The translations under genes and the position numbers were made by a program. From Pseudomonadota bacterium (GTDB taxonomy: Bacteria > Pseudomonadota > Alphaproteobacteria > Rhizobiales > Tepidamorphaceae), in assembly GCA_023458595.1 (NCBI GenBank), contig JAEWYT010000052.1:1-63382 (forward strand): a stretch of DNA of 63,382 nucleotides, written 5' to 3'. Positions 39,877 through 49,850 of this stretch are shown here, piece by piece. Position 1 is the stretch's first letter. Each line of letters begins with the position of its first letter. The notes under the pieces are model-generated. The model was not told where the DNA came from. It was given only the letters and a program-made list of their open reading frames with translations, and made no database searches.

Positions 39877-41088
39877 ATGAACGAGCACTTCACCCCCGAT
39901 ACGTCGGCTCCCGAGGACGAGTTCGGCCTCGAGACGCTTCTCGTGCATGGCGGCACGGTCCGCTCCGGCTTCGGCGAGACGTCCGAAGCGCTCTTCCTCA
40001 ATTCCGGCTTCGTCTACGAAAGCCCGGAGGCGGCGGAGGCCCGGTTCAAGGGTGAAGCCGCCGGCTTCGTCTATTCGCGCTACGCCAACCCGACCGTCGA
40101 CATGTTCGAGAAGCGCATGGCGCTGATCGAGGGAGCGGAAGCCGCCCGCGCGACGGCGAGCGGCATGGCCGCGGTCAACGCCGCGCTGCTCTGCCAGTTG
40201 AAGGCGGGCGATCACGTCGTCGCCTCGCGTGCCCTGTTCGGCTCCTGTCTCTACATCGTCGAAGACCTGCTGCCGCGCTACGGCGTGTCCTGCACGCTGG
40301 TCGACGGAACCGATCTGGACCAATGGAAAAACGCCGTCCGGCCGGAGACCAGGGTGTTTTTCCTGGAGACGCCGACAAACCCGACCCTCGACGTCCTCGA
40401 TATCGCGGCGATCGCCGACATCGCCCACGATGCCGGCGCGCGCCTCGTGGTCGACAACGTCTTCGCCACCCCCCTCGGCCAGCGCCCCTTGAAGCTTGGC
40501 GCCGACGTGGTGGTCTATTCGGCGACCAAGCATATCGACGGGCAGGGCCGCTGCCTCGGCGGCGTGATCCTCTCCACCGAGGAGTTCATCACCAAGGAGC
40601 TCAAGGACTTCTACCGCCACACCGGCCCCTGCTTGAGCCCCTTCAACGCCTGGGTGATGCTGAAGGGCCTCGAGACGCTGGCGCTGCGCGTCGACCGGCA
40701 CTGCACCAGCGCGGTGCGGCTCGCCAGTGTCCTCGCGGAACTGCCCGGCGTCCGTAAGGTCATCTATCCCGGCCGCGCCGACCATCCGCAGTCCGACGTC
40801 GCGGTCCGTCAGATGGCGAACGGCGGGCCGATGGTCGCCTTCGAGGTCGAAGACGGCAAGGCCGGGGCCTTCCGCTTCGCCAATGCGCTGAAGATCGTGA
40901 AGATTTCCAACAATCTCGGCGACGCCCGCAGCCTCGTCACCCATCCCGCGACGACGACGCACCAGCGCCTGACGCCGGAGGCCCGCGCCGCCCTCGGCAT
41001 CACCGACGGCATCCTGCGGCTTTCGGTCGGCCTGGAAAGCCCGCGCGATCTGGAAAAGGACCTCATCCGGGCCGCGGCGGCCGTCTAG
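39877..41088 (+). CDS. metZ: O-succinylhomoserine sulfhydrylase
   Basis: MetZ makes homocysteine directly from O-succinylhomoserine and sulfide with PLP. The 403-residue Cys/Met-metabolism enzyme shows FVYSRYANPTVDMFE near the N-terminus, ETPTNPTLDV, DNVFATP, and the PLP lysine in VVVYSATKHIDGQGRC (Lys218). The N-terminus (LETLLVHGGTVRSGFGETSE) is that of MetZ rather than MetB. GGAGGACC precedes the ATG. Control by the SAM-II switch fits. It sits upstream of apaG. Confidence 0.94.
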   Translation: MNEHFTPDTSAPEDEFGLETLLVHGGTVRSGFGETSEALFLNSGFVYESPEAAEARFKGEAAGFVYSRYANPTVDMFEKRMALIEGAEAARATASGMAAVNAALLCQLKAGDHVVASRALFGSCLYIVEDLLPRYGVSCTLVDGTDLDQWKNAVRPETRVFFLETPTNPTLDVLDIAAIADIAHDAGARLVVDNVFATPLGQRPLKLGADVVVYSATKHIDGQGRCLGGVILSTEEFITKELKDFYRHTGPCLSPFNAWVMLKGLETLALRVDRHCTSAVRLASVLAELPGVRKVIYPGRADHPQSDVAVRQMANGGPMVAFEVEDGKAGAFRFANALKIVKISNNLGDARSLVTHPATTTHQRLTPEARAALGITDGILRLSVGLESPRDLEKDLIRAAAAV

Positions 41089-41189
41089 GTGCCTTTTCTG
41101 AGGCGGCTGAGCCACACCTGCCTCAAAACCGCCATCCCGGCCGCAGCCGGAGCGTGGCGATTCCGGGTTCAGGCCCTAAGATCGGCCGC

Positions 41190-41582
41190 ATGTACAGAGC
41201 GACGACCCGCGGCATCGAGGTGACGGTAGAGCCGGCGTTCAGCGCGGAGCGTTCGGCCCTCGAGTCGGGCGCCTATTTCTGGACCTACACGATCGAGATC
41301 GTGAACAAGGGGCCGGAGACGGTGCAGCTCCTCAACCGTCACTGGAGGATCGTCGATGCGCTCGGCAAGACCTTCGAGGTGAAGGGACCCGGCGTCGTCG
41401 GCGAGCAGCCGATGCTCGATCCCGGCGACTCCTTCCGCTACACGAGCGGCGTGCCGCTCGGCACCCCGTCTGGCATGATGTCCGGCACTTACGAGATGCG
41501 TACGGCGGCGGGCGAGAGTTTCCTCGCCGAGGTGCCCGCTTTCTCGCTTGACAGCCCCGGCGTCTTACCGACCATCAACTGA
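41190..41582 (+). CDS. apaG: ApaG protein
   Basis: This 130-residue protein from ATG 41190 (MYRATTRGIEVTVEPAFSAE) is the single-domain ApaG/F-box-associated fold with the marker segments FWTYTIEIVNKGPETVQLLN and RHWRIVDALG, plus GVVGEQPML. ApaG (CorD) is of uncertain function in bacteria; it is a beta-sandwich with possible phosphate or metal binding. It follows metZ by 101 bases, the usual rhizobial neighbourhood. Confidence 0.93.
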   Translation: MYRATTRGIEVTVEPAFSAERSALESGAYFWTYTIEIVNKGPETVQLLNRHWRIVDALGKTFEVKGPGVVGEQPMLDPGDSFRYTSGVPLGTPSGMMSGTYEMRTAAGESFLAEVPAFSLDSPGVLPTIN

Positions 41583-41612
41583 TCCTTCGTCGTTCCCGCC
41601 GGGCGGTGGCTG

Positions 41613-43061
41613 TTGCTCGATTTCAGACCGATCTTCCTCGTCATCGGCGTGCTCCTGGCGACGCTCGGCTGCGCCATGCTGCTTCCCGCCCTGGTCGACG
41701 TGGTGTTCGCCAACGACGACTGGATCGTCTTCCTCGCCTCGTCGGTGATCACCGTCTTCATCGGCGTCGCCATGTGGGTGACCTGCCGGGGAGCGCAGGC
41801 GCGGCTCGGCCTGCGCGAGGCTTTCGTCCTGACCGCTTCGGTCTGGGTCGTCGCGGCGGGGTTCGCCGCCTTGCCGTTCTCGTGGTCGCGGGTCGATCTC
41901 AGCTACACCGACGCCTTCTTCGAGGCGATGTCGGGCCTTACCACCACCGGCTCGACGGTCATCGTCGGGCTCGACCGGGCCCCGCCCGGGATCCTGTTCT
42001 GGCGCGCCTTCCTGCAGTGGCTGGGAGGGCTCGGGATCGTCGTCATGGCGGTCGCGGTGCTGCCGATGCTGCAGATCGGCGGAATGCAGCTTTTCAAGGC
42101 CGAGGCCTTCGACACGCCGGACAAGATCCTGCCGCGCGCCGCGCAGATATCGGGATCGCTCACGGCGCTCTTCGTCGGTCTGACGGGTCTGTGCGCGGTT
42201 TCCTACGGCGTCGCCGGAATGCAGGTCTCGGACGCGGTCATTCACGCCATGACGACGGTCGCGACCGGCGGCTTTTCGTCGCGCGACGCTTCCATCGGCG
42301 CTTTCGGGTCGGCGGCGGTCGAATGGGTCAGCGTCGTCTTCATGATCGCCGGCTCGCTGCCGTTCCTGCTCTACATCCGGGCGATCCAGGGCCAGCCCAT
42401 GGTGATGATCCGCGACGAGCAGGTGCGCGCCTTCTTCGTGATCCTGCTGACGCTGTCGGTGCTCGCCTGGTTCTCGGAGGATCAGGAATCCGTCCACGCC
42501 GGCGCGATCCGCTTCCGCGAGGCGGTCTTCAACATGACGTCGATCATGACCGGCACCGGCTACGCCTCGGTCGACTACAACGCCTGGGGGCCGCTCGCCG
42601 CCGGCGTCTTCCTGATGGCGACCTTCATCGGCGGCTGCGCGGGCTCGACCTCCTGCGGCATCAAGGTGTTCCGGGCCGTCGTGCTGTTCGAGGACATCCG
42701 CCAGCACGCCCGCCGCATCGTCTATCCCTCCGGCGTCTTCGTGAAGCGCTACAACGGCCGCCCGCTGCCCGACAACGTCTCGGCGGCGGTGCTGAGCTTC
42801 GTCTTCCTCTTTGCCGCCAGCTTCGCCGTCATCAGCGTCGCGCTCAGCATGATCGGCCTCGACGCGGTCACGGCGATATCCGGCGCGGCGACCGCGATCT
42901 CCAATGTCGGCCCGGGCCTGGGCCCGATCATCGGCCCGGCCGGAAATTTCTCGACGTTGCCCGACAGCGCCAAATGGCTGCTCGCGATCGCCATGCTGGT
43001 CGGCCGGCTCGAGGTGTTCACCGTGCTGGTGCTGTTCATCCCCGCCTTCTGGCGGCGGTGA
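41613..43061 (+). CDS. TrkH-family potassium uptake channel
   Basis: This 482-residue membrane protein has four pore-loop motifs: GLTTTGST, VATGGFSS, MTGTGYASV and SNVGPGLGP, each holding the selectivity-filter Gly of TrkH/KtrB. About ten hydrophobic segments are present. TrkH conducts K+ with the cytosolic regulator TrkA, which is not in the window. Start TTG 41613 is taken because the first membrane helix begins at once (MLDFRPIFLVIGVLL). It lies 30 bases after apaG. Confidence 0.92.
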   Translation: MLDFRPIFLVIGVLLATLGCAMLLPALVDVVFANDDWIVFLASSVITVFIGVAMWVTCRGAQARLGLREAFVLTASVWVVAAGFAALPFSWSRVDLSYTDAFFEAMSGLTTTGSTVIVGLDRAPPGILFWRAFLQWLGGLGIVVMAVAVLPMLQIGGMQLFKAEAFDTPDKILPRAAQISGSLTALFVGLTGLCAVSYGVAGMQVSDAVIHAMTTVATGGFSSRDASIGAFGSAAVEWVSVVFMIAGSLPFLLYIRAIQGQPMVMIRDEQVRAFFVILLTLSVLAWFSEDQESVHAGAIRFREAVFNMTSIMTGTGYASVDYNAWGPLAAGVFLMATFIGGCAGSTSCGIKVFRAVVLFEDIRQHARRIVYPSGVFVKRYNGRPLPDNVSAAVLSFVFLFAASFAVISVALSMIGLDAVTAISGAATAISNVGPGLGPIIGPAGNFSTLPDSAKWLLAIAMLVGRLEVFTVLVLFIPAFWRR

Positions 43062-43156
43062 CCGACGGTTGCCGGTCCGCGATTAGCCTGTCCGCGGCGA
43101 CGATGCGGGTGTAGCATAGTCGGCTAGATAAATGGGCGATCGGGTGGGTTCTCGCC

Positions 43157-43963
43157 ATGACGGACACGGCACGACATGACGCCTGGCAAGCCGGTGACAG
43201 CTATGACAGCTACATGGGAAGGTGGAGCCGGCTGATCGCGCCGCGCTTTCTCGAATGGCTCGATCCTCCTCGCGGACGCGACTGGCTGGAAGTGGGGTGC
43301 GGAACCGGCGTGCTGACGGCGGCAATCCTCGCCCGGTGCGATCCGAAGAGCCTGATGGCGATCGACCCGTCGGAGGGGTTCCTTGCCAAGGCGCGAGTCA
43401 ACGTGCCGGACGGCCGCGCCACGTTTCGGGTCGGCGATGCCCAGTCGCTTCCCGCGATGACGGGGACCGCGGACATTGTCGTCTCGGGGCTCGTGCTGAA
43501 CTTCGTTCCCGACAGGGACAAGGCGCTCGCGGAGATGAAGCGGGTGGGGCGACCGGGAGCGACCGTCGCCTTCTACGTCTGGGACTATCCGGGCGGCGGC
43601 GTCGAATTCATGCGGGCGTTCTGGACGGCGGCGGCGTCGCTCGATCCGGGCGCGCGGGAGCTTACCGAAGATCGGCGCTTCCCGTTCTGCACGCCCGACG
43701 GGCTGACCGGCATGGTCGAGGATGCCGGGCTTCAGTCGATCGAGTGCGTTCCAATCGAAGTGCCGGCGGTCTTCCGGGATTTCGACGATTATTGGCATCC
43801 GTTCACGCTCGGCGCCGGTCCGGCGCCAGGCTATTGCATGAGCCTCGAGCCGGACGCCCGGGAGCGCTTGAAGGCAAGGCTCGATGCCAGCCTCCCGCGC
43901 GACGACGACGGGTCGATCCCGCTGAAAGTCAGGGCCTGGGCGCTGAAAGCCGCCGTCGCCTAG
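43157..43963 (+). CDS. Class I SAM-dependent methyltransferase
   Basis: The 268-residue product has motif I WLEVGCGTGVLTAAI, IDPSEGFL after strand 2, FRVGDAQSLP and ADIVVSGLVLNFV as motif IV, a UbiE/Methyltransf_11-type core. The C-terminal half contains a Phe/Tyr-rich region (FDDYWHPFTLGAGPAPGYC) of the kind that covers the acceptor site in small-molecule methylases. Substrate unknown. No other biosynthesis genes adjoin. Confidence 0.88.
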   Translation: MTDTARHDAWQAGDSYDSYMGRWSRLIAPRFLEWLDPPRGRDWLEVGCGTGVLTAAILARCDPKSLMAIDPSEGFLAKARVNVPDGRATFRVGDAQSLPAMTGTADIVVSGLVLNFVPDRDKALAEMKRVGRPGATVAFYVWDYPGGGVEFMRAFWTAAASLDPGARELTEDRRFPFCTPDGLTGMVEDAGLQSIECVPIEVPAVFRDFDDYWHPFTLGAGPAPGYCMSLEPDARERLKARLDASLPRDDDGSIPLKVRAWALKAAVA

Positions 43964-44044
43964 CTGATTCCCCGCCGCTCCGCCGGGCATTGTCATATAT
44001 TTGGCGGCAAAGCGGTTGGCCGGTAAATGCGGGGGAGGTGCTTG

Positions 44045-44647
44045 ATGCCGACGCTCGTGAAATTCATGAAGGCGACGATTGTCGGCGGCCTCTTTTTTCT
44101 GTTCCCGGTAGCGCTGTTCGTTGTCGTGGTCGAGAAGCTTGTCGGATTTCTGCGTCCGGTCGCCTCCGGCATAGGCCACGCATTCTATCCGCTCGGAATA
44201 GGGGTTGTCGCGGAAATCGCGATCATCGTGGCGGCGCTCCTGCTGGTCGCTTTCGTAGCCGGCCTGTTCGCCAGCACAGTCGTCGGAAGGGACCTGCTGG
44301 AGTGGATGGAGAATACGCTGCTTGGCCGTTTTCCGGGCTACAACATCGTCAAGACGGCGGCCGCCGATGCGGCGGGGGGCCTGGCGCGGATCGACCGCTC
44401 GACCCGGTCGAACGCCGTTTTCGTCCGGGACGGCGACGTCTGGCGAATCGGATTCGTGATGGATCAGGCCACCGATGACCTTTTCACGGTGTTTATCCCC
44501 GATGCGCCGAGCCCCACGACCGGCGAGGTGCGCTTCGTCGGCCCCGATCAGTTCGTCGATAGCGGCCTGACGCTCGCGGAAGCGATCCGGTGCCTGCGCC
44601 AGCTCGGTGCGGGATATTCGCGAATGGTCGAAGCTCCTCCGCCTTGA
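44045..44647 (+). CDS. DUF502 family membrane protein
   Basis: The 200-residue product from ATG 44045 (GGGGAGG upstream) has two membrane segments (about 10-35 and 50-75) and a cytoplasmic C-terminal beta domain with NAVFVRDGDVWRIGFV and FVDSGLTLAEAIRCL, as in DUF502 proteins, which I recall as widespread in bacteria and plants (COV/LCV). The role is unknown; the plant homologue has been tied to vascular patterning. It is the last plus-strand gene before the convergent RND pump. Confidence 0.85.
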   Translation: MPTLVKFMKATIVGGLFFLFPVALFVVVVEKLVGFLRPVASGIGHAFYPLGIGVVAEIAIIVAALLLVAFVAGLFASTVVGRDLLEWMENTLLGRFPGYNIVKTAAADAAGGLARIDRSTRSNAVFVRDGDVWRIGFVMDQATDDLFTVFIPDAPSPTTGEVRFVGPDQFVDSGLTLAEAIRCLRQLGAGYSRMVEAPPP

Positions 44648-44687
44648 GCGTCTCGTTCGGCAAGGCCCGAACTCCGGCGATGCGGTC

Positions 44688-47600
44688 TCATTCCGCCGGC
44701 GTCGCCGCCGGCCGGCGTCCGAGGCGCATGTAAGCGGCGCCGAGGCGGGAGATGTCGTCGCCGATGCCGATGATCGCCGGCACCAGGAACAGGACGAAGC
44801 TCGTCGCGACCGCGAGCCCGAACACCAGCGTCGCCGCCATCGGGATCAGGAACTGGGCCTGCAGGCTCGTCTCGAACAGGAGCGGCACCAGGCCGCCGAT
44901 CGTCGTCAGAGACGTGAGCAGCACGGCGCGCAGGCGGTCGCAGGAGGCCCCGACCGCTGCCTCGGAGATGCTTTCTCCCTCTCCCAGCCGCTCGTCGAGC
45001 CGCGACACAAGGATGATCGAGTCGTTGACGAGGATGCCCGACAGGCCGAGCAGGCCCATCAGGCTCAGGATGGTCAGGGGGGAGCCCATCGCCATGTGGC
45101 CGAGCACCGCGCCGGTCAGCCCGAACGGGATGATCATCATCACCGCCAGGGGCCGACCGTAGCTGGCGAACACCCAGGCGAGGATCAGATAGATCGCGCC
45201 GAGCGAGATATAGGCGCCGAATATGAGATCCTCGAAGGACTTCGCCCGTTCCTCCTCGCGGCCCGAGAACTTGTACCTGATGCCGTATTTCGAGGTGATG
45301 GCGACGAGCGGTCCGGCGTCGAGGGCGGCGACGAGCTCCACGTTGGTGGTGACGTCCTGGTCCACGTCGGCGGTGACGGAGACGGCGGTCTCGCCGTCGA
45401 TGCGCTGGATGATCGCGTAGCCCTGCTTCTCGGTCAGATCGACGATCTCCGACAGCGGCACGAACTCGCCGGAGGGCGCGCGCAGCGACAGGTTGCCGAG
45501 CGCGGCCAGACCCGGCACCGCCTGCACGCGGCGCACCCGCACCGTCACCTCCTCGTCGCCGGCGGGAACGCGGCGGGCGATCGCACCCTCGAAGGCATTG
45601 CGCACCTGCTGGCCGACGGACTCCGCGGTGAAGCCCAGTGCCGCGCCGCGCGGGGTGAGCGTCATGACGATCTCCGGCTTGCCGTAGGGCAGGTCGTCGT
45701 CAACGGCGCCGACGCCCGGGTAGCCGCTGACGAGTTCGCGGATCTCGAGCGCCGCCTCTTTCAGCACGTCCGTCGGCGCGCCGGTGAGCCGGATGTCGAG
45801 ATCGCGTCCGGGCGGGCCGCCGCGCCGCCCGGTGACCGTCGCGGTCTCCAGCCCCGGGATCTTCGGTATGGCTTTCCGCCACGCGTTGACGATATCGCCG
45901 GACCGCACCGTCCGGTTCTCCGAGACGGTGAGCTGCGCGTCGACCTCGGCGAAATTCATCCCCCGCGAGAAGCCCGACCGTCCGATCGAGGCGAAGGTCG
46001 CGACGATGAGCCGCTCGCCTTCGGGGGCGATCGCCCGCTCGGCCTCGCGAAGCGCTGCCTCCACCCCCGCGACGCCGGCGATCACCACCTCCTCCGGGGT
46101 GCCGGCGGCGAAGGTGAGGCTGGCGGTGATGTTCTCCGGCTCGGCGGTCGGGAAGAACTGGAAGCCGACGCGCCCGCCGGCGATGACGCCGATCGCCACG
46201 ACGAGGCTCGCCAGCGACAGCGCGACGGTCGTGTAGCGCCAGCGGAAGGAGAGGGCGACGAAGGCGCGGAACGGCCCGTCGCGCAGGCGCCCGAAGCCTG
46301 AATCGAACCAGCGCCGGAACCGGCCGGGCTCTGCCCGCATGGAGGTCAGGCTGTGGCGCAGGTGGCCGGGCAGGATGAACAGGCACTCGATGAGGCTCGC
46401 CGTCAGCACAGCGATGACCACCTGCGGCAGCGCCGTCATGATCTGGCCGATCACGTCGCGGATCATGGTGAGCGGGAAGAAGGCGACCTGGGTGGTGAGC
46501 ACCGAGGCGATCACCGGCCACATCATCTGTCCCGTTCCGCGCTCGGCCGCCTGCACCGGATCGTCGCCCATCGCGTAGCGGGTCGCGGTGTGCTCGCCGA
46601 CCACGATCGCGTCGTCGACGACGATGCCGAGGCACATGATCAGCGCGAACAGCGAGATCATGTTGATGGACTGGCCGGTCACCCACATGAAGCCGAGCGT
46701 CGCCATCATCGCCGTCGGCACGCCGACGGCGACCCAGAACGCGATGCGCGCGTTGAGGAACAGGAACAGGATGATGACGACGAGCACGAGGCCGGACAGG
46801 CCGTTCTTGACCAGCAGGTTGATGCGGTCGACGAGGCTCGCCGCGCGGATGTCGTAGACTTCGAGCTGAAGCGTCGGCGGCAGCGTCGGGCGGATCGCCT
46901 CGAGATAGGCGTCGAGGATCTTCGCCGTCGCCAGCGTGTCGGCGGTGGTCGAGCGCTCCACCTGCAGCTCTATCGCCCGGTTGCCTCCGCTGTAGCCCGT
47001 CGTCTGGTCGCGCTCGAAAGCATCGTGCACCGTCGCGATCTCGCGCAGGAGTACCTTCTCGCCGGTCTCCCGCGAGACCGTCTCGATGGCACCGATCTCC
47101 TCGGCGGTGGTGCCGTCGCCGAGCGACCGCAACTGCTTCTCGACGGCGCCTTCGAGCGTGCCCGACGGCCTGTCCTGCGTTGCGGCGGAGACCCGTGTGG
47201 CGATGTCGGAGAGCGTCACGCCGAGCCGCCGCAACTCGCGCTCCGGCACGTCGATCCACACCTCGGGCTTGCGGAAGCCGACGAGGTCCACCTTATCGAT
47301 GCCGGCGGCGAGCAGCCCGTCCCGGATCTCCTTGGCATAGGTTTTCAGCGCGGTTTCGCTGAACGGTCCCGAAAGCGAGATGTTGGCGACGCCTTCGTAC
47401 CAGATCGTGCGGCGGATGACCGGCGTCTCGATGTCCTCGGGAAGCGTCGTCACGCCCGAAACCGCAGACTCCACCTCCGACAGCGCCTTCTGCATGTCGG
47501 CGCCCATGGCGAACTCGAGCGTGATCGAGCCCGCGCCTTCGCGGGCGTACGAGGTGACCTTCTCGATGTCGTCGAGATAGCGCAGCTCCGGCTCGACCGC

Positions 47601-47813
47601 GTGCAGGATGTTCTTCTCGACATCCTCCGCGCTCGCGCCGGGCCAGGCGATCGTCACGCTTATGCGCGGGATGTCCGTGGTCGGGAAGAGCTGCGTGTTG
47701 AGCCTGAACACGCTGACGATGCCGAACAGCACCATCATCGCCATCAGGAGGTTCGAGGCGTTGCGATGCCGGACGAAGAATCGGATCGGCGCGGACGTCT
47801 CGTGGTCAGCCAT
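44688..47813 (-). CDS. RND efflux pump permease
   Basis: The 1041-residue inner-membrane protein has the AcrB/MMPL layout: TM1 near 16-36, two large periplasmic loops, and twelve TM segments in two sets (about 330-530 and 850-1025). The proton-relay helix shows GIVVDDAIVVGEHTA with the Asp pair of TM4. The porter domains carry IPRISVTIAWPGASAEDVE. It works with the adaptor encoded just upstream, which overlaps its start by eight bases. No TolC gene is present. Substrate unknown. Confidence 0.92.
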   Translation of the reverse strand: MADHETSAPIRFFVRHRNASNLLMAMMVLFGIVSVFRLNTQLFPTTDIPRISVTIAWPGASAEDVEKNILHAVEPELRYLDDIEKVTSYAREGAGSITLEFAMGADMQKALSEVESAVSGVTTLPEDIETPVIRRTIWYEGVANISLSGPFSETALKTYAKEIRDGLLAAGIDKVDLVGFRKPEVWIDVPERELRRLGVTLSDIATRVSAATQDRPSGTLEGAVEKQLRSLGDGTTAEEIGAIETVSRETGEKVLLREIATVHDAFERDQTTGYSGGNRAIELQVERSTTADTLATAKILDAYLEAIRPTLPPTLQLEVYDIRAASLVDRINLLVKNGLSGLVLVVIILFLFLNARIAFWVAVGVPTAMMATLGFMWVTGQSINMISLFALIMCLGIVVDDAIVVGEHTATRYAMGDDPVQAAERGTGQMMWPVIASVLTTQVAFFPLTMIRDVIGQIMTALPQVVIAVLTASLIECLFILPGHLRHSLTSMRAEPGRFRRWFDSGFGRLRDGPFRAFVALSFRWRYTTVALSLASLVVAIGVIAGGRVGFQFFPTAEPENITASLTFAAGTPEEVVIAGVAGVEAALREAERAIAPEGERLIVATFASIGRSGFSRGMNFAEVDAQLTVSENRTVRSGDIVNAWRKAIPKIPGLETATVTGRRGGPPGRDLDIRLTGAPTDVLKEAALEIRELVSGYPGVGAVDDDLPYGKPEIVMTLTPRGAALGFTAESVGQQVRNAFEGAIARRVPAGDEEVTVRVRRVQAVPGLAALGNLSLRAPSGEFVPLSEIVDLTEKQGYAIIQRIDGETAVSVTADVDQDVTTNVELVAALDAGPLVAITSKYGIRYKFSGREEERAKSFEDLIFGAYISLGAIYLILAWVFASYGRPLAVMMIIPFGLTGAVLGHMAMGSPLTILSLMGLLGLSGILVNDSIILVSRLDERLGEGESISEAAVGASCDRLRAVLLTSLTTIGGLVPLLFETSLQAQFLIPMAATLVFGLAVATSFVLFLVPAIIGIGDDISRLGAAYMRLGRRPAATPAE

Positions 47814-49185
47814 CGTTGGAGCCCGATGCTTCCGAGGTCTTGGCCGATGGTTTGGCCGGCACCGGGGAGGGTGGGGCAGGGAGGTCGCCCGCGTCGTGCT
47901 CGTTGACTTTCAGTCCGTTGCCGGCCTCGGTGATGCGGGTGACGACGATCTTCTCGCCGCCCTTGAGGTCGCCACGGACCAGTACCTCGGCCGCGTCGTA
48001 CCCGACGATCTCGATGTCGCGGCCGGAGAGACGGCCGTTCTCGACGACGTAGATCCGGTCTGTGCCGTAGACGGCCGTCGCCGGCACGCTGACGACGTTC
48101 CCGTAGACCTTGTCGTCGAGCAGCACCTCGACGAAGGCGCCGGGGCGGAGCTGCGCCTGACCCTCGGCCGGCTCGATGCGGGCGTAGACGTCGACGCCGC
48201 CGCGCTGGGCGGCGATCTCGGGAGCCACGCGGACGATTCGCGCCTCGTAGACCTGCGGGCTGCCGCCGACATACCAGCGCACGTCGACTGGCCGGTCCAG
48301 CAGTCCTTCCTCGACGATCCGACCGTATTGTGCGTCCGTCAGCGCGAAACGGACGTCGAAGCGGTTGCGGTCGTAGAGCACCGCGACGACGTCGTTGACG
48401 TTGAGGAGCTTGCCGACTTCCGCCGCAACGGTGCCGACATAGGCGTCGAAGGGCGCCTTGAGGGTCACGTCGGCGAGGTTGCGGTCCGCCTGCCTGAGCT
48501 TCCATTCGAGCCGCTCGATCTGCGCGCGAAGCTGCGCGATCTGCGCGCGCTGGATGTCGAGCGTCGCCTTGCCGGAATCGACCGCCGCGCGGTTCTGGAG
48601 CAGCGTCATGTTGCGTGTATCCAGCGCCTGCGCCGACATCGAGCCCCTTTGCGACAGGGTCTGGGCGCGCTCGTAGTCGCGCTCGGCGATCTCGAGCTGC
48701 TGCTGTGCCCGTTCCAGCGCCGTCGCCTCGAGTCCGAGTCGCGCCTGCGCCTCGTCGAGCTTGGCGCGCGCTTCGTTCAGGTTGGCGGTCGCCTCGACGA
48801 CGGCGCCTTGATAGTTGAAGGAGTCGACCTCCACGAGCGGATCGCCGGTCTGGACCGTGCCGCCCTCACGCAGACCCTCGCCGACGGAGACCACCTCGCC
48901 GGCGACGAGCGCCCTCAGCGCCACCTGCCGGCCGGCGACGATGGTGCCGTAAGCGGTGATGCGCGGCCGGTAGGCGGCAGGTTCCGCGACGAGCGTCTCG
49001 ACCGTCCACGCGCGCTCCGTCGCCGGGCGGCGCGGCACTTCCGGCTTCGAGGCCTTGAGATACTGGAACGCGGCGAAGGCCGCCGCCAGCACCACGAGCG
49101 GCACCGCCGCCTTGACAGTCAGGCCGGCGAGGCGGCCGACCGTCCAGGCCGGCGTCGTTCCGGGAATACGGTCAGGCGGCTTCAA
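47806..49185 (-). CDS. RND efflux periplasmic adaptor (membrane fusion protein)
   Basis: The 459-residue protein has an N-terminal membrane anchor (about 22-45), a lipoyl/biotinyl-like hairpin (ALVAGEVVSVGEGLREGGTV and ADVTLKAPFDAYVGTV), a long coiled coil with two helices (about 130-245) and beta-barrel and membrane-proximal domains ending in a Pro/Ser-rich tail. It bridges the RND pump to an outer-membrane channel. The stop lies inside the permease start region. MarR ends 102 bases upstream on the same strand, so all three may be one transcript. Confidence 0.92.
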   Translation of the reverse strand: MKPPDRIPGTTPAWTVGRLAGLTVKAAVPLVVLAAAFAAFQYLKASKPEVPRRPATERAWTVETLVAEPAAYRPRITAYGTIVAGRQVALRALVAGEVVSVGEGLREGGTVQTGDPLVEVDSFNYQGAVVEATANLNEARAKLDEAQARLGLEATALERAQQQLEIAERDYERAQTLSQRGSMSAQALDTRNMTLLQNRAAVDSGKATLDIQRAQIAQLRAQIERLEWKLRQADRNLADVTLKAPFDAYVGTVAAEVGKLLNVNDVVAVLYDRNRFDVRFALTDAQYGRIVEEGLLDRPVDVRWYVGGSPQVYEARIVRVAPEIAAQRGGVDVYARIEPAEGQAQLRPGAFVEVLLDDKVYGNVVSVPATAVYGTDRIYVVENGRLSGRDIEIVGYDAAEVLVRGDLKGGEKIVVTRITEAGNGLKVNEHDAGDLPAPPSPVPAKPSAKTSEASGSNDG

Positions 49186-49287
49186 GGCTCATGCTCTCCG
49201 ACAAAACCGGGTTGTTTGCCGCACCCGGAAACCAACCGGCACGCATTTTTACAATTATTCCGGCGGCTTTGCATGGACCAGTATGTC

Positions 49288-49797
49288 TCAATTCGTATCG
49301 CCTCGAGCACCGTGGTTCGCGGGATCATGAGTAATTCCGCCGCGTGAAGCGCCCTCCAGTCCCTCCGACGATTGCCCGCTGTCGGCCCCGGAAAGCTTGA
49401 CCATGGCTTCGGACGCCTCGAGCAGAAGCCCGCGCTCGGTCTCGGTAAGCATCGTCGACATGGCCTCCTCCAGCCATCGACGGCGCGCGTCCAGGTCCGC
49501 CCGCAGGACTTCGAGCCCGTGCGGGGTGACCGAGATGACGATCTCGCGCCCGTCGGTCTTGCTCTGCGTCCGGTCGATCAACCCGCCCCGCTCCAGCGCG
49601 TGGATGAGGCGTGTCAGCGATTGCGGCTGCAGTCCCTCCTCCGCGGCGAGCCGGACCGCCGGCATCGGACCGAGACGCCACAGCGTGCTCAGGATACCGA
49701 CGCTCGCCAGACTGACAGAGCCGGCCGGCCGCGCGGACCTCAGCCTGCGGGCGAGGGACAAAACACCACGAATGATCAGGGCGCTTTGATCGTTCAC
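49288..49797 (-). CDS. MarR-family transcriptional regulator
   Basis: The 169-residue protein has a MarR winged helix (VSLASVGILSTLWRLGPMPA, EGLQPQSLTRLIHALERGG and DGREIVISVTPHG wing). It is short on both sides, as for a dimer. It is divergent from the FUSC-like gene with a perfect palindrome between and upstream of the RND pump on its own strand. Control of both by phenolic or aromatic ligands would be typical, but is inference. Confidence 0.9.
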   Translation of the reverse strand: MNDQSALIIRGVLSLARRLRSARPAGSVSLASVGILSTLWRLGPMPAVRLAAEEGLQPQSLTRLIHALERGGLIDRTQSKTDGREIVISVTPHGLEVLRADLDARRRWLEEAMSTMLTETERGLLLEASEAMVKLSGADSGQSSEGLEGASRGGITHDPANHGARGDTN

Positions 49798-49830
49798 CGG
49801 ATTTCGCTCACACCTCTCCGACGCATTATG

Positions 49831-49845
49831 ATACGCATAGCGTAT
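49831..49845. promoter_or_regulatory. Perfect palindrome, probable MarR operator
   Basis: ATACGC-ATA-GCGTAT is a perfect 15-bp palindrome in the 53-bp space between marR and the FUSC-like gene. MarR sites are usually AT-containing palindromes of 15-20 bp in such divergent spacers. It lies 5 bases before the first possible start of the FUSC-like gene. Confidence 0.7.
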
Positions 49846-49850
49846 TAACT